A DNA stretch of 64,000 nt from Argopecten irradians. Taxonomy: Eukaryota; Mollusca; Bivalvia; Pectinida; Pectinidae. Position 1 is the first letter of the stretch, and every line of letters begins with the position of its first letter. The stretch is taken from the NCBI RefSeq assembly GCF_041381155.1, contig NC_091144.1:15385544-15449543 (forward strand), given 5' to 3'. The notes beneath the pieces are model-generated. The model was given only the letters and a program-made list of their open reading frames with translations. It was not told the origin of the DNA and did no database searches. The translations under genes and the position numbers were made by a program. Shown here in pieces: positions 50,354-64,000 of the stretch.

Positions 50354-53300
50354 TCACGTATCAGAGTAGTCTATATAATTTGCTTGCACTTTTGCCACTT
50401 TGCGATATTCCTCTGCTAATGTCTTTGGACACTTCATCTTACACCAGCTCACCGGGGTCATGTTGGCGCCTGTGGATAAAGGGAGATAATTTATAATCAA
50501 CATTATCAGGATGAAAATGCTAAATACCTATAATAGATACATATTATTAAAATATATTTATGTAATTAAAAGATGTTATTATAAATGTAGATTTTATTTA
50601 GTGAAATTTATATTCATATTCCTCAATATTAAATAATCTCATAACATCCTCTTCTAAAATGTTTATATTTTATATCTACAGATAATTATTTTATGATTGT
50701 ATACATGTACATTCAACAATATGCAATATAGATGTACTTACCAGACTCACTGGTTGCCATGACAACACCTAGTTCATTCTCTGCTGTAGATAATACATAA
50801 GAATGGGCATCTCCTAACGACATCTATTCCAGTAGTCAAGGTTTATAACAAGACCCCATTATCACTGTTATCAAAATCTACGATCATGTCATGTATTTAT
50901 AAAACAAATGTATACAAAGTTTTCTTCAATCAACAAATACAATATTGAAAAGATGACTCATTCATCCCTAAAAATTCGTAATGAATTGTTCCAGTCTTAA
51001 CAGTTAGGTTAGCAGAGTCTAAATTAAGTGTCTTTATGGTGGAATGAGTTAAATAATAGAACATGACATAGAAAATTGAATGTGTGAAATATTTGACTAC
51101 TAAACCAAAGGATACCACTCTTGCCACCACTATGTCACCTGGTCGGAAACACTTGTACATTTCTACCTGTAAATGGAAATATCAGAAACATTTGTGCAAA
51201 ATTAAAAATGCACATTTTTATCAGCACAAACAACAAATACCTAGGATTAATTACAATTCAAGAATATAAATTATTATCAGAGTCACAGTTTGGGGTATTC
51301 TTTAATTATATTAACCTTTCTTAGTAAGGGAGATAATGCAGTAGTACTATTTACATCAAATTATTTACATCAAATTTTAGGGATCAGTTTCATTGAATTC
51401 TACATGTGAGAACATACGAAACATGTGTGAATATACAAAATGACAAGTGAGGTATTGTATTATGTTTGAAACAACTGGAGTGAAATGAATTGATAGTGTG
51501 ATGATTGATGGGACCAGACATCCAACTTTAGAGACATACATGAAGTGATTGTTTAATCACTGTAATAACAAAACTTACTCGGTCTTTTTCTGTAGCTCGC
51601 ACATCTTCTTTTCTGAAACAGAAATCACACAATCATGAATTGATTGGTATGGTGTCTAAGACAACTTTTTTTTTATTTAATAAATCACTTATTTTATTAT
51701 TACTTTTAATATGAAAGTAAATAAGATCAAAAAAGAATCATTTTCTATTCGGGGTGAGATAGGACATGTCATTATCAACCTCAAGATAAGGTTCTTTACC
51801 TGTCAAACATGGAGCTTTGCCAAGTGTTTGACATTTTAGAATCATACCCCTGGGTTTCTATCAATCTGAAATTCTCTCCCAATTGACTCTCTAATATCGA
51901 ATGGGGACACAGAAGGAACTAGCTTATTTGCCTGTTAGTTACTGCAGGACAACAAAAGACAGGATAGATCAAGAGCGAGCAGGGAACTTATTTGGTAAAA
52001 CTTTCATCATGGAAAGTTCTAGTTACTTAAACACAGTCTGGTTGTCTGTTTTTTTGGCTTCTGTTGGAAATGACTTATGTGATTCCTAAAGGCTTCCAGA
52101 AACAAGAGGCCCAAAGGGCCTTAACGGTCATCTGACTAACATGGCAATAGTAAAATTAATTATATATGGTGTCACTTTGTCAGGACCATGTCAGGATCAT
52201 TTTCAATTTCTTTCAACAAATTTTATTTCAAACAAGAGGCCCAAGGGCCTTAACATTTAGGAAACTAATTAGATATGACTATGGCGGCCATCTTGGATTT
52301 CGGATCGACCCGAAAAATAACAACACTTTGTCGGGACTATGTCAGGATCATTTCATGTAAGTTTCAGCTAAATCGCACTGGTAGAACTTGAGCAGAAGTT
52401 CAAAATGTGAAAAGTTAACGCACGGCGGACGGCGCACGTCGGACGACGACGGACGAAACATGACAACTATAGGTCATCCTGACCCTTCGGGTCAGATGAC
52501 CTAAAAACCTTTAAAATCTGCTATCAGGTTGAAAAACAGAAAACCTGCCTAATGTTGAGGACATTAGGAGGTTCCTTGCAATCTTACCTGATCAGGCCCC
52601 TGAAGGGTTCCTTGAGAGTAATACCTCCAACACTTAAGATGGAACATTTACAAAATCGTGGATTTACATTTGTCACCTGAAATTCATGAAATAAATGTTA
52701 AATAAGAGTTCATATTTGATAAGCATTCAAGCCAATATGACGCATGGGATTTTGATGTATCGTTATTTCATTATGGTCAGATTGAATATCTAAAATATAT
52801 GAAAATAAATCCATGTTTTTATCAACTTTTTGTTTACTCTTAGAAAAATATTTAGTTAATACTATTCTATATTTGACTAAGATAATTTATTGGTTATAAT
52901 TTAATGTATATGTTGTATATCTTACTCCAATGAGATTTACTTTCTTGTTAGTTTATGACAGGTAAATTACTTTAATTTTAAGTTTTGTTTTCTTAAAATA
53001 TATGTATGTAAGTGTCATGAACTGAATATATGTTCAGCACAATCATAGTGACAACTTCAGACATCAATATTTCTAATTCAGGAGATAATTTTTACGATCC
53101 GAAAAAAATCCTAAAATAAGTAAAAAATAAGCAGAACACAAAAATACACCTTATAAGGTAATATAGGCCACACCTGATCAATTTTTTATCAGATACTCTT
53201 TAACTGGCAGTTATAAAACAACAAAATGTTTCAAATGTGTCTTGCGGTGTAAAACATCTAAAATTGTTGGAGTGAGGAGATGGCTAGAAACGTTACATTG

Positions 53301-56300
53301 AATATACATGTACCTTATAGAAGTAAAGCTACGAAGCCAATTAATAGTAAAGCAGTTCATTGATTGAGGCTTTCTCTATGAAGTTGCGATTCAACTTTGC
53401 TATAGTCAAGGGTATATTGAAATGTTTCAGTGAGAGCATCACACTGAATACACTTGACAAGCCAAGTTGGTTGTGATTGAAATCTGTTTTTTACCATTTA
53501 TACAGAACCAAGTAATATACAATTGTGTCCACTGTAGGTAGATGTATCAAGAGTTGACACAGTTTTTATATATCAGCTGGTTCTATAATGATTTCAGTTG
53601 ATTTACTTACTCTTGTGGTAACAACTGCATCAACTGTCGGTACAATATTGAGTTCAGTGTCTGCCTTTACTTCCACAATTACCTGAAATATTAACAGGGT
53701 AAAAGTATTTCTCTAACATTATTTAACAAAGATAAAATCTTTCTTGGTAGTATGAAGTCAGGTATCAGCTCTCTTGTTCTACCTTCAACCTTTAAGAGAT
53801 GTTTTGGTACATATATTGATAAAGCAGTTTGCATCATATCACTTCAAGCATTTATTTATAAATATATTCTTTACTTTCAATTCCTTAAACAAAAATTTCT
53901 TAACAAAGAAATGAATAACAAATTCTAATTTTAATCAGCTGAAATAGAAGAGACAAGAAAACATTTGCCAATGATCAGCTATAAATCATATTATACATAC
54001 CTGGTCGTTTTCAGATCTTGTAGTTAAATATCCAGCTAAACTAGCATGTAGAAATCCCGATCTGATGTAACTGCCATTACCCGACACAATATTTTCATCA
54101 TGTCGACATATTCTTTGACCTACAAAGTAAGATGGGACAGATATTGTACCAATGGATAATAATATATTTGATACAGTCCTTTAGAACTTTAGATTGATGG
54201 TAGTAATATGCTGTTTGAGCCTCTCATACTCGTGCAGGCTACCAAAGGGACTTTGCAATTCAAGTAATTTTTATTTCATATTATGTCCTGATTTCAAACA
54301 CTGGTCTGGTTGCTATATTCTTACTCCTGATTTGACGCTTAATTATGAACTCATGGTGGTTTTGTCATGGGAAGGGGGCGGAGGTGAAGACTTTGAGAAA
54401 GGAATTAATTAAGGAGTGTAGCAGAATACGCTGTTTCCTGAATACAACTTTCAGTCAGTTTAGTCATGTGACTTTGTTCATCATGTGACTTTATTGAGGG
54501 CAAATTTTGAACAAAATGACACCATAATGAATGACTGCATGTACATGGAAGGAATATTACATTGACAGAAAATTTAATATTAATTATCAAAACATACTGC
54601 ACTAAATGTAATCCAAATATGCATGAAAAATTAAGTTAGACACTACACAAGGAATTGGCATGTAAATTAAAGCATCAAATGCAGCTTTAGTATTAACTAG
54701 CAGTTCGAAATCAACAGTATCTGACGGCACGACGATTTACCCAAAACTACCCAAAACCACCCAAAACTACCCACAGCTTACCCAAAACTACCCAAAATTT
54801 ACCAAAACTAACCCAAAACTATTCATAACTTACCCTATATTATCCAAAACTACCAAAACGTGTACGGAACTTTGCTGACAGTATGACATACTAACGTTAA
54901 GTTTGTAATAGCGGTTACCTCCCTGAAGCAGGAAATGCAAACCTTTGCGGTTTTCGTAATTCAGAACAACCACTGCGGTCGTTTCTTTATTTTCAATCCT
55001 AAAGGCCTATGTTACAGACAATATGCAATCACTAGGTCCATTTTTAATTCATAAACTATCAAAACTGCGTAACCGGCCCAAGGCCTAGTGATCAATTTGT
55101 TGATGAATGTCCTTTTAATAAATATGCATATTTTTTTCGCGAACCTGTAGAACCTTAATTTTTATTCATAATTACTAAATCTATAACTGGTTCATCTCCA
55201 TAAGGGCTCCCTTTGCATTTGCTGAAATATATATCAGTACAATGTAATACATATGTTTCTGATATATGACAAAACAGTTATTTGTAAATCATCTTTTTTA
55301 AACGATATGATCAAATGTATGTATACATTACACACAACGTATGGAAATATTTTTTAGTTTTTTTTAAAATTATTTATTGAGTTTGTGTTTATTACATATT
55401 TTATTATATATTGTGTATATTTTTCGGTCTCAGTTTCCGCATGCCGGAGCCATATTTTATGGTAATATAGACTGATATATACATAATGATGTAATCATTT
55501 TATTTTTCATTACTAGTTTTTAACTTAATTCCTTTTTTATATACGTGTCTTGTGGTTTTTTTATTTAACTGTGTACATTTTCAGTCTCAGTTTCCGCATG
55601 CCGGAGCCATATTTTATGGTAATCTAGACTGATATATACATAATGATGTAATCATTTTATTTTTCATTACTAGTTTTTAACTTAATTCCTTTATTATATA
55701 TGTGTCTTGTGTTTTTTGTTTTTATTTAGTTGTGTATATTTTCAGTCTCAATTTCCGCGTGTCGGAGCCAAATTTTATGGTAATCTAGACTGATATATAC
55801 ATAATATAGTAATCATTTTATATTTAGTAGTTTTAACTTTATTTCTTAAATGCTGATGTGTACATAATATGGTAACCATATTATTAGTTGTAACTTCGTT
55901 TTTAATAATAAATGCATTATATGTTGTTACAAAAATGATATCAATTCATGTTTCATGTTTCATATTTGATGGATTCCATATCTGTTTTAAAATATTTACT
56001 TTATAATACAAGGACGTATATCTCATTTTATGACGATGTACATGTATTAATTTTGATTTAAGCTTAAGCATTTAATAATATCTAATTTTCGAATTTGTTA
56101 TGTTGTGATAATGATATATTAAAATCTATACTGAATAAATGTCATAACAGCTGTTCTCTGACGTTCTGTTATATTATTGTTTGAGGTAGTCCTTCGTTTG
56201 TAGCGTAGTTACTACTCTTTGAATATAACATGGGTAAAGTACATTAACGTTGATAAGTCCCACCATCTGGTGATTATTACGTTCATCATTTGATGTGAAT

Positions 56301-57373
56301 ATCATAACGTCATAATTAACAGAAGGTGCTACTGATCGACGGCAAGTTGTATCCTGGTCACATATTGGTATCTCCAGTTAAAGGGAGGTAACCGCTATTA
56401 CAAACTAGTATGTTCCGGTTTGTCGTTTCTTTGATTATCAACTACGTCATAAAATCTAAATATTCCAGACTCAGCAAATGTTACTAACTTTACGAGAAGT
56501 TCTTTATGAGAAGTTATACAAATTTTTGGGTAAGTTTTGGGTAGTTTTGGGGATGTTTTGGGTAGTTTTGGGTACGTTTAAAGTAAGTTTTGGTTAGTTT
56601 TGGGTAGTTTTGGGTAAATCGTTACGCCCGTAACTGATACCTCACTTACAAATATTTCTTAATTTACCTTGGTACTTTTTTCCAACAATCAACAACAAGT
56701 GAGAAATACAAAAACATCACAGTTTATCTTGGTTCTGTTATCAGGCAAGTATTATCAACAATGACTTTTACTCGGACATTCATAGTCTCTGCCTATAAGT
56801 GTCACTGCTATGACGGAAAAATGTGCTCTGATTTTTGGCTGTCACATAACCAAATAAATGTTTTTTTTATCTCTTTCCCAGAAGAGTTCCCTGTATCCTG
56901 GAATCGGTGTATTGGACTTAATCTAGCAATCATCAGTGACAATGTAGCTCAATTGGTAGAGCTATAGTGTTCACCGTGATAATGTCCAAGGTTCAAAATT
57001 AATTCTCCCCTCCTGTTACAAATAGGATCTACCGTACAATAAATAACCAGGACCCATCTTATCTATCTTATCATTTGTACATGTGCTACCAATAGTAATT
57101 TACCAAAAAATGATGTCACTCACCAAATTAAAAGAAAGTACCTATAATGTTTTACTTAAGTCAAAATGAATGCCAACTGGTAACAATTTAAATGTCTTTT
57201 TGCTGCAAATCTTCTGCATGTGATGCGCAACAATAGAATTTAAAATTTATTTCTATGAGTGAACTTTCATTACAAATAAGTGCTGTCTTACAAATAACCT
57301 TACCGGAAAGCTAAAATTCTACCAAAAACATTCGCTTACCTGGAACACACACCTTTTCCATGGGGGCTGACAT
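50354..57373 (-). CDS. EXOSC1: Exosome complex component CSL4 (EXOSC1), complete, 8 exons
   Basis: Minus-strand exons are 57373-57340, 54119-54001, 53682-53611, 52676-52588, 51612-51579, 51166-51116, 50823-50742 and 50469-50354 (stop). The sum is 597 bp or 198 aa, close to human CSL4 (195 aa), and every junction keeps phase with GT-AG borders. The protein starts MSAPMEKVCVPGQRIC. It has the CSL4 N-terminal fold (GSYIRSGFLHASLAGYL), an S1 RNA-binding domain (VDAVVTTRVTNVNPRFCKC, then FRGLIRKEDVRATEKD and CFRPGDIVVARV) and the C-terminal zinc-ribbon-like part SWCKMKCPKT. CSL4 is one of three S1/KH cap subunits of the RNA exosome, which guides RNA to the 3'-5' decay core in nucleus and cytoplasm. 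Intron 1 is 3.2 kb and holds a 1.9-kb foldback element; intron 4 holds an 'aagaggccc' repeat. A second in-frame ATG lies four codons downstream. The PGC-1 module follows on the same strand. Confidence 0.96.
52100..52506 (+). mobile_element. 'aagaggccc'-type repeat in EXOSC1 intron 4
   Basis: Two starts lie in tandem (aacaagaggcccaaagggcc at 52,102 and aacaagaggcccaagggcct near 52,232), then one inner module with tggcggccatcttggatttc and gtaagtttcagctaaatcgc, and the end gacccttcgggtcagatgac ctaaaa. Orientation is opposite to the host gene. Confidence 0.8.
54717..56640. mobile_element. Foldback element with 10-bp-repeat arms in EXOSC1 intron 1
   Basis: About 1.92 kb. The left end reads gtatctgacggcacgacgat ttaccc, then tandem acccaaaact units to about 54,870. 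The right end is its inverse, tgggtagttttgggtaaatc gttacg...gatac, with the mirrored units from 56,523. Further in, gtttgtaatagcggttacct ccct (54,900) pairs with agggaggtaaccgctattac aaac (56,383). Arms total about 200 bp. The core is AT-rich with no ORF and contains a three-copy tandem repeat. A non-autonomous DNA transposon of foldback type fits best. Confidence 0.8.
55411..55855. repeat. Three tandem copies of a ~157-161-bp unit
   Basis: Copies share ttttcagtctcagtttccgc, ggagccatattttatggtaa and agactgatatatacataat; the cagtttccgc motif starts at 55,431, 55,588 and 55,749 (last one caatttccgc). The array is the core of the foldback element. Confidence 0.9.
56935..57010 (+). repeat. tRNA-like sequence (SINE head or tRNA relic)
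   Basis: Has an A box tagctcaattggtagagc and a B-box-like ggttcaaaatt 26 bp later. The acceptor and T stems do not pair well, so it is not called a working tRNA. It lies in intron 1 of EXOSC1. Confidence 0.5.
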
Positions 57374-57458
57374 CTTGTTTATTCGGAACTACTCGGATGA
57401 TGTTAACAAAGCCGAAGGATTCAGAATGAAGGTCGTTTGTAGTTTCGTTTTGCAATAT

Positions 57459-58239
57459 TTAAAGGGACATAAACCTTAAATAATTTGTTATGTATGCTTA
57501 GATATGGTTTTCAGATGTTTATTGAATATTTTATTACAATGATTGGTTATCTAAAACGACAGGAAAACGTGGGGAATACCTACCTCAAATATGATAAAAA
57601 TAGACCGTCATATTCTATTTTTGGAACACAAAACGAAAGCTAACCGAGAGCGAGGAACGACAAACTTGCTGACATGACAAGGAATATTAGTTTTCCACAT
57701 TTTAAGATTATTTTTCTAATTTATGATGTTTGACAAATGAAGTCTAAGCCATATTTGTTATAAAACAATTTGTATTTAGCGTAAGAATGATCAGTCAAAA
57801 GTCAAACGAGACTTTTCATTCGACTGGGCACCGCGAAGGGTTCCTGACTTATTCCACATATGTACATCACGCAAGTATAAAGTGGGGAGTTGCCCCCTTC
57901 TCTTGCATTTCAGCGATCCATTTTTACCTACTTTATTTACCAATCGCGCACGTTACTGACTCTTGACGTACAATGTTTTCTATCGGAATTCGTTTGTGTT
58001 CGCTTCACCCACGTTTTTGACTTGCAGTGGAGGTCATTAAAGTTTAACACTACTATGCTATCGTTACAAAATTCGACCGGCCGGTTCAAAATACAGAAAG
58101 ATGGAATTTCCATTATAATTAATTTATTTTACACATTTGCACAATAACTGATATATATTACTTAGTAAGGTATCTGACACGTCTTAAATATGTATTTTAC
58201 TCAAATTTAAATGGTTAATTTAGGTTCATGTCCCTTTAA
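57459..58239. mobile_element. TTAA-flanked MITE, family M2, next to EXOSC1
   Basis: 781 bp. The left end is ttaaagggacataaacctta, the right end its inverse taggttcatgtccctttaa. No coding capacity; an 85-codon frame inside is fortuitous. It starts 86 bp upstream of the EXOSC1 start codon. Confidence 0.75.
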
Positions 58240-58378
58240 TGATATTGACTGACATTTCTACAGCTAAGCATGTTGATTTTATAACCTTATCATATTTCAT
58301 ATAGAAAGGGAATCAAGAGGTCCAAGAGATTTAATTTTGAACACATCATTATATAATATAAGTATAGTATTTTGTACT

Positions 58379-58723
58379 TTAAAGTGAATAGTCGGGCAAA
58401 GAAAACCAGTCTAAATGCATTCATTGGCCTTCCAAAAGTTCTCACATATTAATACGACGGTCAAGTTCTGCTTAGTTTCCCAGTTCTGACCATTAAAGTA
58501 CAGAAAAGTTGAAAGCATTGAAAACGAGGCTGCGTGGAAATGTACCCACGGACATAGTGAGCTGGGAGGACGTTTTAGAATTTCCATACTTTAAATTAAT
58601 TTCTTCGTACGCAGACAGATTTTGACGAGAGATTTTATTTTTCCATTTCATAAGAAATTATACTGGATACATTCACATCATTTTTACCGACTTTAACCAT
58701 CCTTGCCCGACTGTTCACTTTAA
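58379..58723. mobile_element. TTAA-flanked MITE, family M3
   Basis: 345 bp. Ends ttaaagtgaatagtcgggca and the inverse tgcccgactgttcactttaa. Different interior from M1 and M2. Confidence 0.78.
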
Positions 58724-58743
58724 GGTCATTTATTTTGGCAAAT

Positions 58744-58931
58744 CAATCTAATTAAAATTAGACTTGTAATTCCGCTCAAGTCAAGTCAAGTAATCTTTAT
58801 TTAGAGTCGGTACAAGGGGTACAACATTTCAACACAGGCCATTAAGGCTTTAACAACCGACTACTCCATTTGGAGCGTAATATAGATTATCGTAGTGGAG
58901 CGGAATTACAAGTCTAATTTTAATTAGATTG
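58744..58931. mobile_element. 188-bp MITE with perfect 34-bp inverted ends
   Basis: 58744-58777 and 58898-58931 are exact inverted repeats (caatctaattaaaattagac ... cgctc). The 120-bp interior has caagtcaagtcaagtaatct and aaggggtacaac. The perfect ends imply recent insertion. The M3 element ends 20 bp to its left. Confidence 0.88.
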
Positions 58932-60399
58932 TTGGGTTAATTTAGATTAGGTAAATCTTTTTTTTATCGTTTGACCGATGATGAAGCTCGAGATAATTTA
59001 CCTGTCCTCGAGGTAATTTACCTGTTCCGAGGTAATTTACCTGTCCTCGAGGTAATTTTAATTTGATAAAGGCGGACGTCTTTAGCTCCTCTCTGTCCTG
59101 AATAATTTAACCAAATTTGACAGGAAGGTTGTATTCGGCTTTAATCATCATTTATCATTGAAACGCTAGTTCGCTTATTTAAGATTAAGAAAACTGAGTG
59201 TCAAAGTCATTCATTTGAACTAACTTGCCCTACAATCTGCTTGCTTTTAGTAAAATTGAAGCCAAGATCACAAAAAGACATGGGAAAAGAACAATTGACC
59301 ATTGATAAGTCACTCCTTCTGTGACGTCATATTTTGATGAGAATTTTGTGATATCATGATTACCGGCAGGTGGGACTAATCGATGATAAATTGTTCTTTA
59401 CCCCGACTTCGTTTTTGGATCTAGAACTCCTGTACTAATTAAAGGTAATTATGAGGATGTTTTATCCCTCGGTTACTTTCTATGCATGGTTGAAACTGGA
59501 CAAAATTTTGCGAAAAGTGACTGGTAATATTTTATCAATAGCTATATCAATATACTGAAGTTTATAATTTTTCTTTTCAACATTTCTTCGTTCTTTTAAA
59601 TAGGCCCCCCTTGGTATCTATGAAGTCAAAATTTTATAATCATCACACCTTTCTTAGAAAGCTCAATGGCAGTCACAGATTTTCCAGGTAATGTTGCAGA
59701 TATTCTCTTACATGTCATAGGTTTGTTTAAGATAGTTCAATGCTTATACTTACATTATCAACTCATTTTAGGGCCTCTGCATTAACATTGTTTAAGCTAG
59801 ACCAGGAAACCGTTTATCAACGACGATTAAATTCAAAAGATGGAACAGCTATTCTGACGGTGATCAGTTCACGTCAACATAATGACGTCATAAAGGTCAT
59901 GTTTTGGGTGTCAGTTATACCGTCAATATACTTCACTTTGCCTTGGTTAGTTTATATAGTAGAAAGGACAACTAAATGTAAATATAAAGTAATCTTCTTC
60001 GATTTTACTGTAAAAAAAAAAAGTACACATAACATAAATCTAAGGTACTGGTAAAATAATAATTGGGCCCTCAAACAAACAAGTTTCCTACTGATCTACG
60101 ATATGAATATGGCCAGTATTGATATATTTACTTTCAGCATTTATCACTTGACCTCCACCTGAGTAGGAAGTTTGAAATCCACGTAAGCAAACCATGTTTC
60201 ATCACAGCATGTAACATGTGTGTGTTACTCTCTAGGTATGAAAAGTCTTATGTTTATAATACAGTAGTCACTGACATTTGTTTGAGATTTCCTGTCTATA
60301 TACCGTGTAACCAGGGGTGTTATTATTAAAGTAAGTGTGAATCTGCTGTTTAATATTTAGTGATTTACAATTAACACACATTCCGAGGGTCTCTTTTTG
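58932..60399. other. No gene seen between EXOSC1 and KAT7
   Basis: Beyond the 23-bp repeats only short frames are present, including a 104-codon plus-strand one at 59,740-60,054 with no known domain. I looked here for N-terminal PGC-1 exons (activation domain, LxxLL, RS-rich exon) on the minus strand and found none. Confidence 0.4.
58988..59060. repeat. Three copies of a ~23-bp repeat
   Basis: gataatttacctgtcctcga g recurs as ggtaatttacctgttccgag and ggtaatttacctgtcctcga. Confidence 0.85.
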
Positions 60400-60605
60400 T
60401 GAAGGGCTGTGGTGACAGAATGGTTACAAGATGTCCCAACATATTACCACAAGCCTTACACCTGTTGGTCGCGAGTTCAGGCAGTTGCCAGTACAGTACT
60501 GATTGCTGGTCGATGGTTTTTCTCTTGGTTTTCCTCCACCAACAATAAAACCAGGCATGTCCTTTAATGCTACTGGTTGTTACACTAATAAAGTATCCAA
60601 GAAAC
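60400..60605 (+). mobile_element. Diverged tRNA-derived SINE
   Basis: Reads ggctgtggtgacagaatggt, ttggtcgcgagttcagg (B-box-like), ggcagttgccagtacagtac tgattgctggtcgatggttt ttct, the same order as the SINE at 10,495, with a decayed tail. Confidence 0.65.
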
Positions 60606-60740
60606 AAAGTAGAACAGAACTTTATCATTCTACTGGCATTCTATAGTAAACTGTAGTTGACTTTATGTTTTGATCAACTCACTTAAAAGCCATAAAAATT
60701 GCTGTACAAAACAATAAATAGTTTTACCACAATACAAAAG

Positions 60741-60746
60741 TTTATT
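60741..60746 (-). terminator. Possible poly(A) signal of KAT7
   Basis: AATAAA on the minus strand about 700 bp after the KAT7 stop. The AT-rich, repeat-free stretch 60,750-61,450 fits a 3' UTR that ends here, but no transcript evidence is available. Confidence 0.35.
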
Positions 60747-61450
60747 TTACGTAAAGATTTAATATTGGACAAAAATTGAAGACAGGATAAAAATTAAACA
60801 TGCAGTCTTTTCTACTCCATGATTGTATCTAGTTCCCAGCCCAAAGTCGTACATCGAACACGTCCTGTCAGATAAAACTTATAAATATACAACAAATTAA
60901 CAACAAGATTTCACCTAAACTACATACGGCTTCATTCCCCTCGAGTACAAGATTCTCAACCACAATGACAAGTAGCAGGACACCATGGAAAGTCCTGCAA
61001 TATCATAAAATACTTTCTACATGTATACCTGTAACTATACGATGTGCATGCCCTACCATTATATAATAATAAAACATTCTCAATCATTATTTCTTCATTA
61101 CTAAAACATCTTCATATGAAGATCTTCAAGGTGTCCATGTGTACTGAATTTGTTAAAATATCATTTCATTTCATGATAATCTACATTCAGTAGTGAATTT
61201 GACATTCTAAAACAACATTATCCCTGTTTTCATATCAACAAGAAACTTGTTACACTGATCCGATATCAGATCATGATTCCCAAAATCGTAGCCTGTCAAA
61301 GTTTGTACACATAATCATTCAGAATATGTGCCAGCGTAATTGGACAATCTGCACTATTTGAGATATAGCAATGTTTTATAGATCACTTTTACAGTCTGTG
61401 ATGCTTTTAACTACAAACATGCCTGCGGAAGTCACATCCCGCATACAACA

Positions 61451-64000
<2,550 letters not shown>

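Noticed and set aside
50354-52676. EXOSC1-PGC-1 fusion protein
   Set aside because: Only EXOSC1 exon 4 has a phase that could splice to the first PGC-1 exon, and this would remove most of the S1 domain and the C-terminus. EXOSC1 has its own stop and a nearby AATAAA.
54735-54870. Interstitial telomere repeats
   Set aside because: The unit acccaaaact is not the molluscan telomere repeat (ttaggg) and its inverted partner at 56,523 shows that it is an element arm.
56935-57010. Functional tRNA gene
   Set aside because: A and B boxes are present, but acceptor and T-arm pairing is poor.

Overview
This window looks like nuclear DNA from a bivalve mollusc, or at least a lophotrochozoan. It is AT-rich and intron-rich, with typical GT-AG introns, and carries metazoan orthologues (EXOSC1, a PGC-1 family coactivator, KAT7). 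About a dozen families of short dispersed and tandem repeats are present. Species cannot be fixed from the sequence alone.

Layout. From 1 to about 40,900 I can support no host gene. This part is a repeat landscape: four copies of a TTAA-flanked MITE; about a dozen copies or fragments of one retroposon-like repeat (called repeat R here) whose tail is shared with a tRNA-derived SINE; a 2-kb, 41-bp minisatellite that grew inside a copy of R; a tandem array of R tail modules; a hairpin element; and modular 'aagaggccc' repeats. From 40,961 to 42,463 (+) lies an intronless CDS of 500 aa with ten 8-residue Gly-Pro-Gly-Lys-Asn repeats and a C-terminal CD225/dispanin-like double-membrane segment.

From 47,302 to the right edge, three genes lie on the minus strand. 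In transcription order they are the 3' end of KAT7 (HBO1 histone acetyltransferase, cut by the edge), complete EXOSC1/CSL4 (8 exons, 198 aa), and the C-terminal RRM module of a PGC-1 family coactivator (5 exons). These were built by eye from splice sites and reading phase; every internal junction keeps frame. The PGC-1 module starts only 350 bp downstream of the EXOSC1 stop, and no N-terminal PGC-1 exon can be seen in the window.

EXOSC1 feeds RNA decay, KAT7 chromatin acetylation and PGC-1 transcriptional coactivation. They are housekeeping or regulatory neighbours, not an operon or a joint pathway. The most notable points are the detached PGC-1 module, the filled-site evidence for TTAA target duplication, the birth of the minisatellite inside a mobile repeat, and the repeat-bearing dispanin-like protein. 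I saw no retrovirus, LTR element, Polinton, CRISPR array or rRNA gene.
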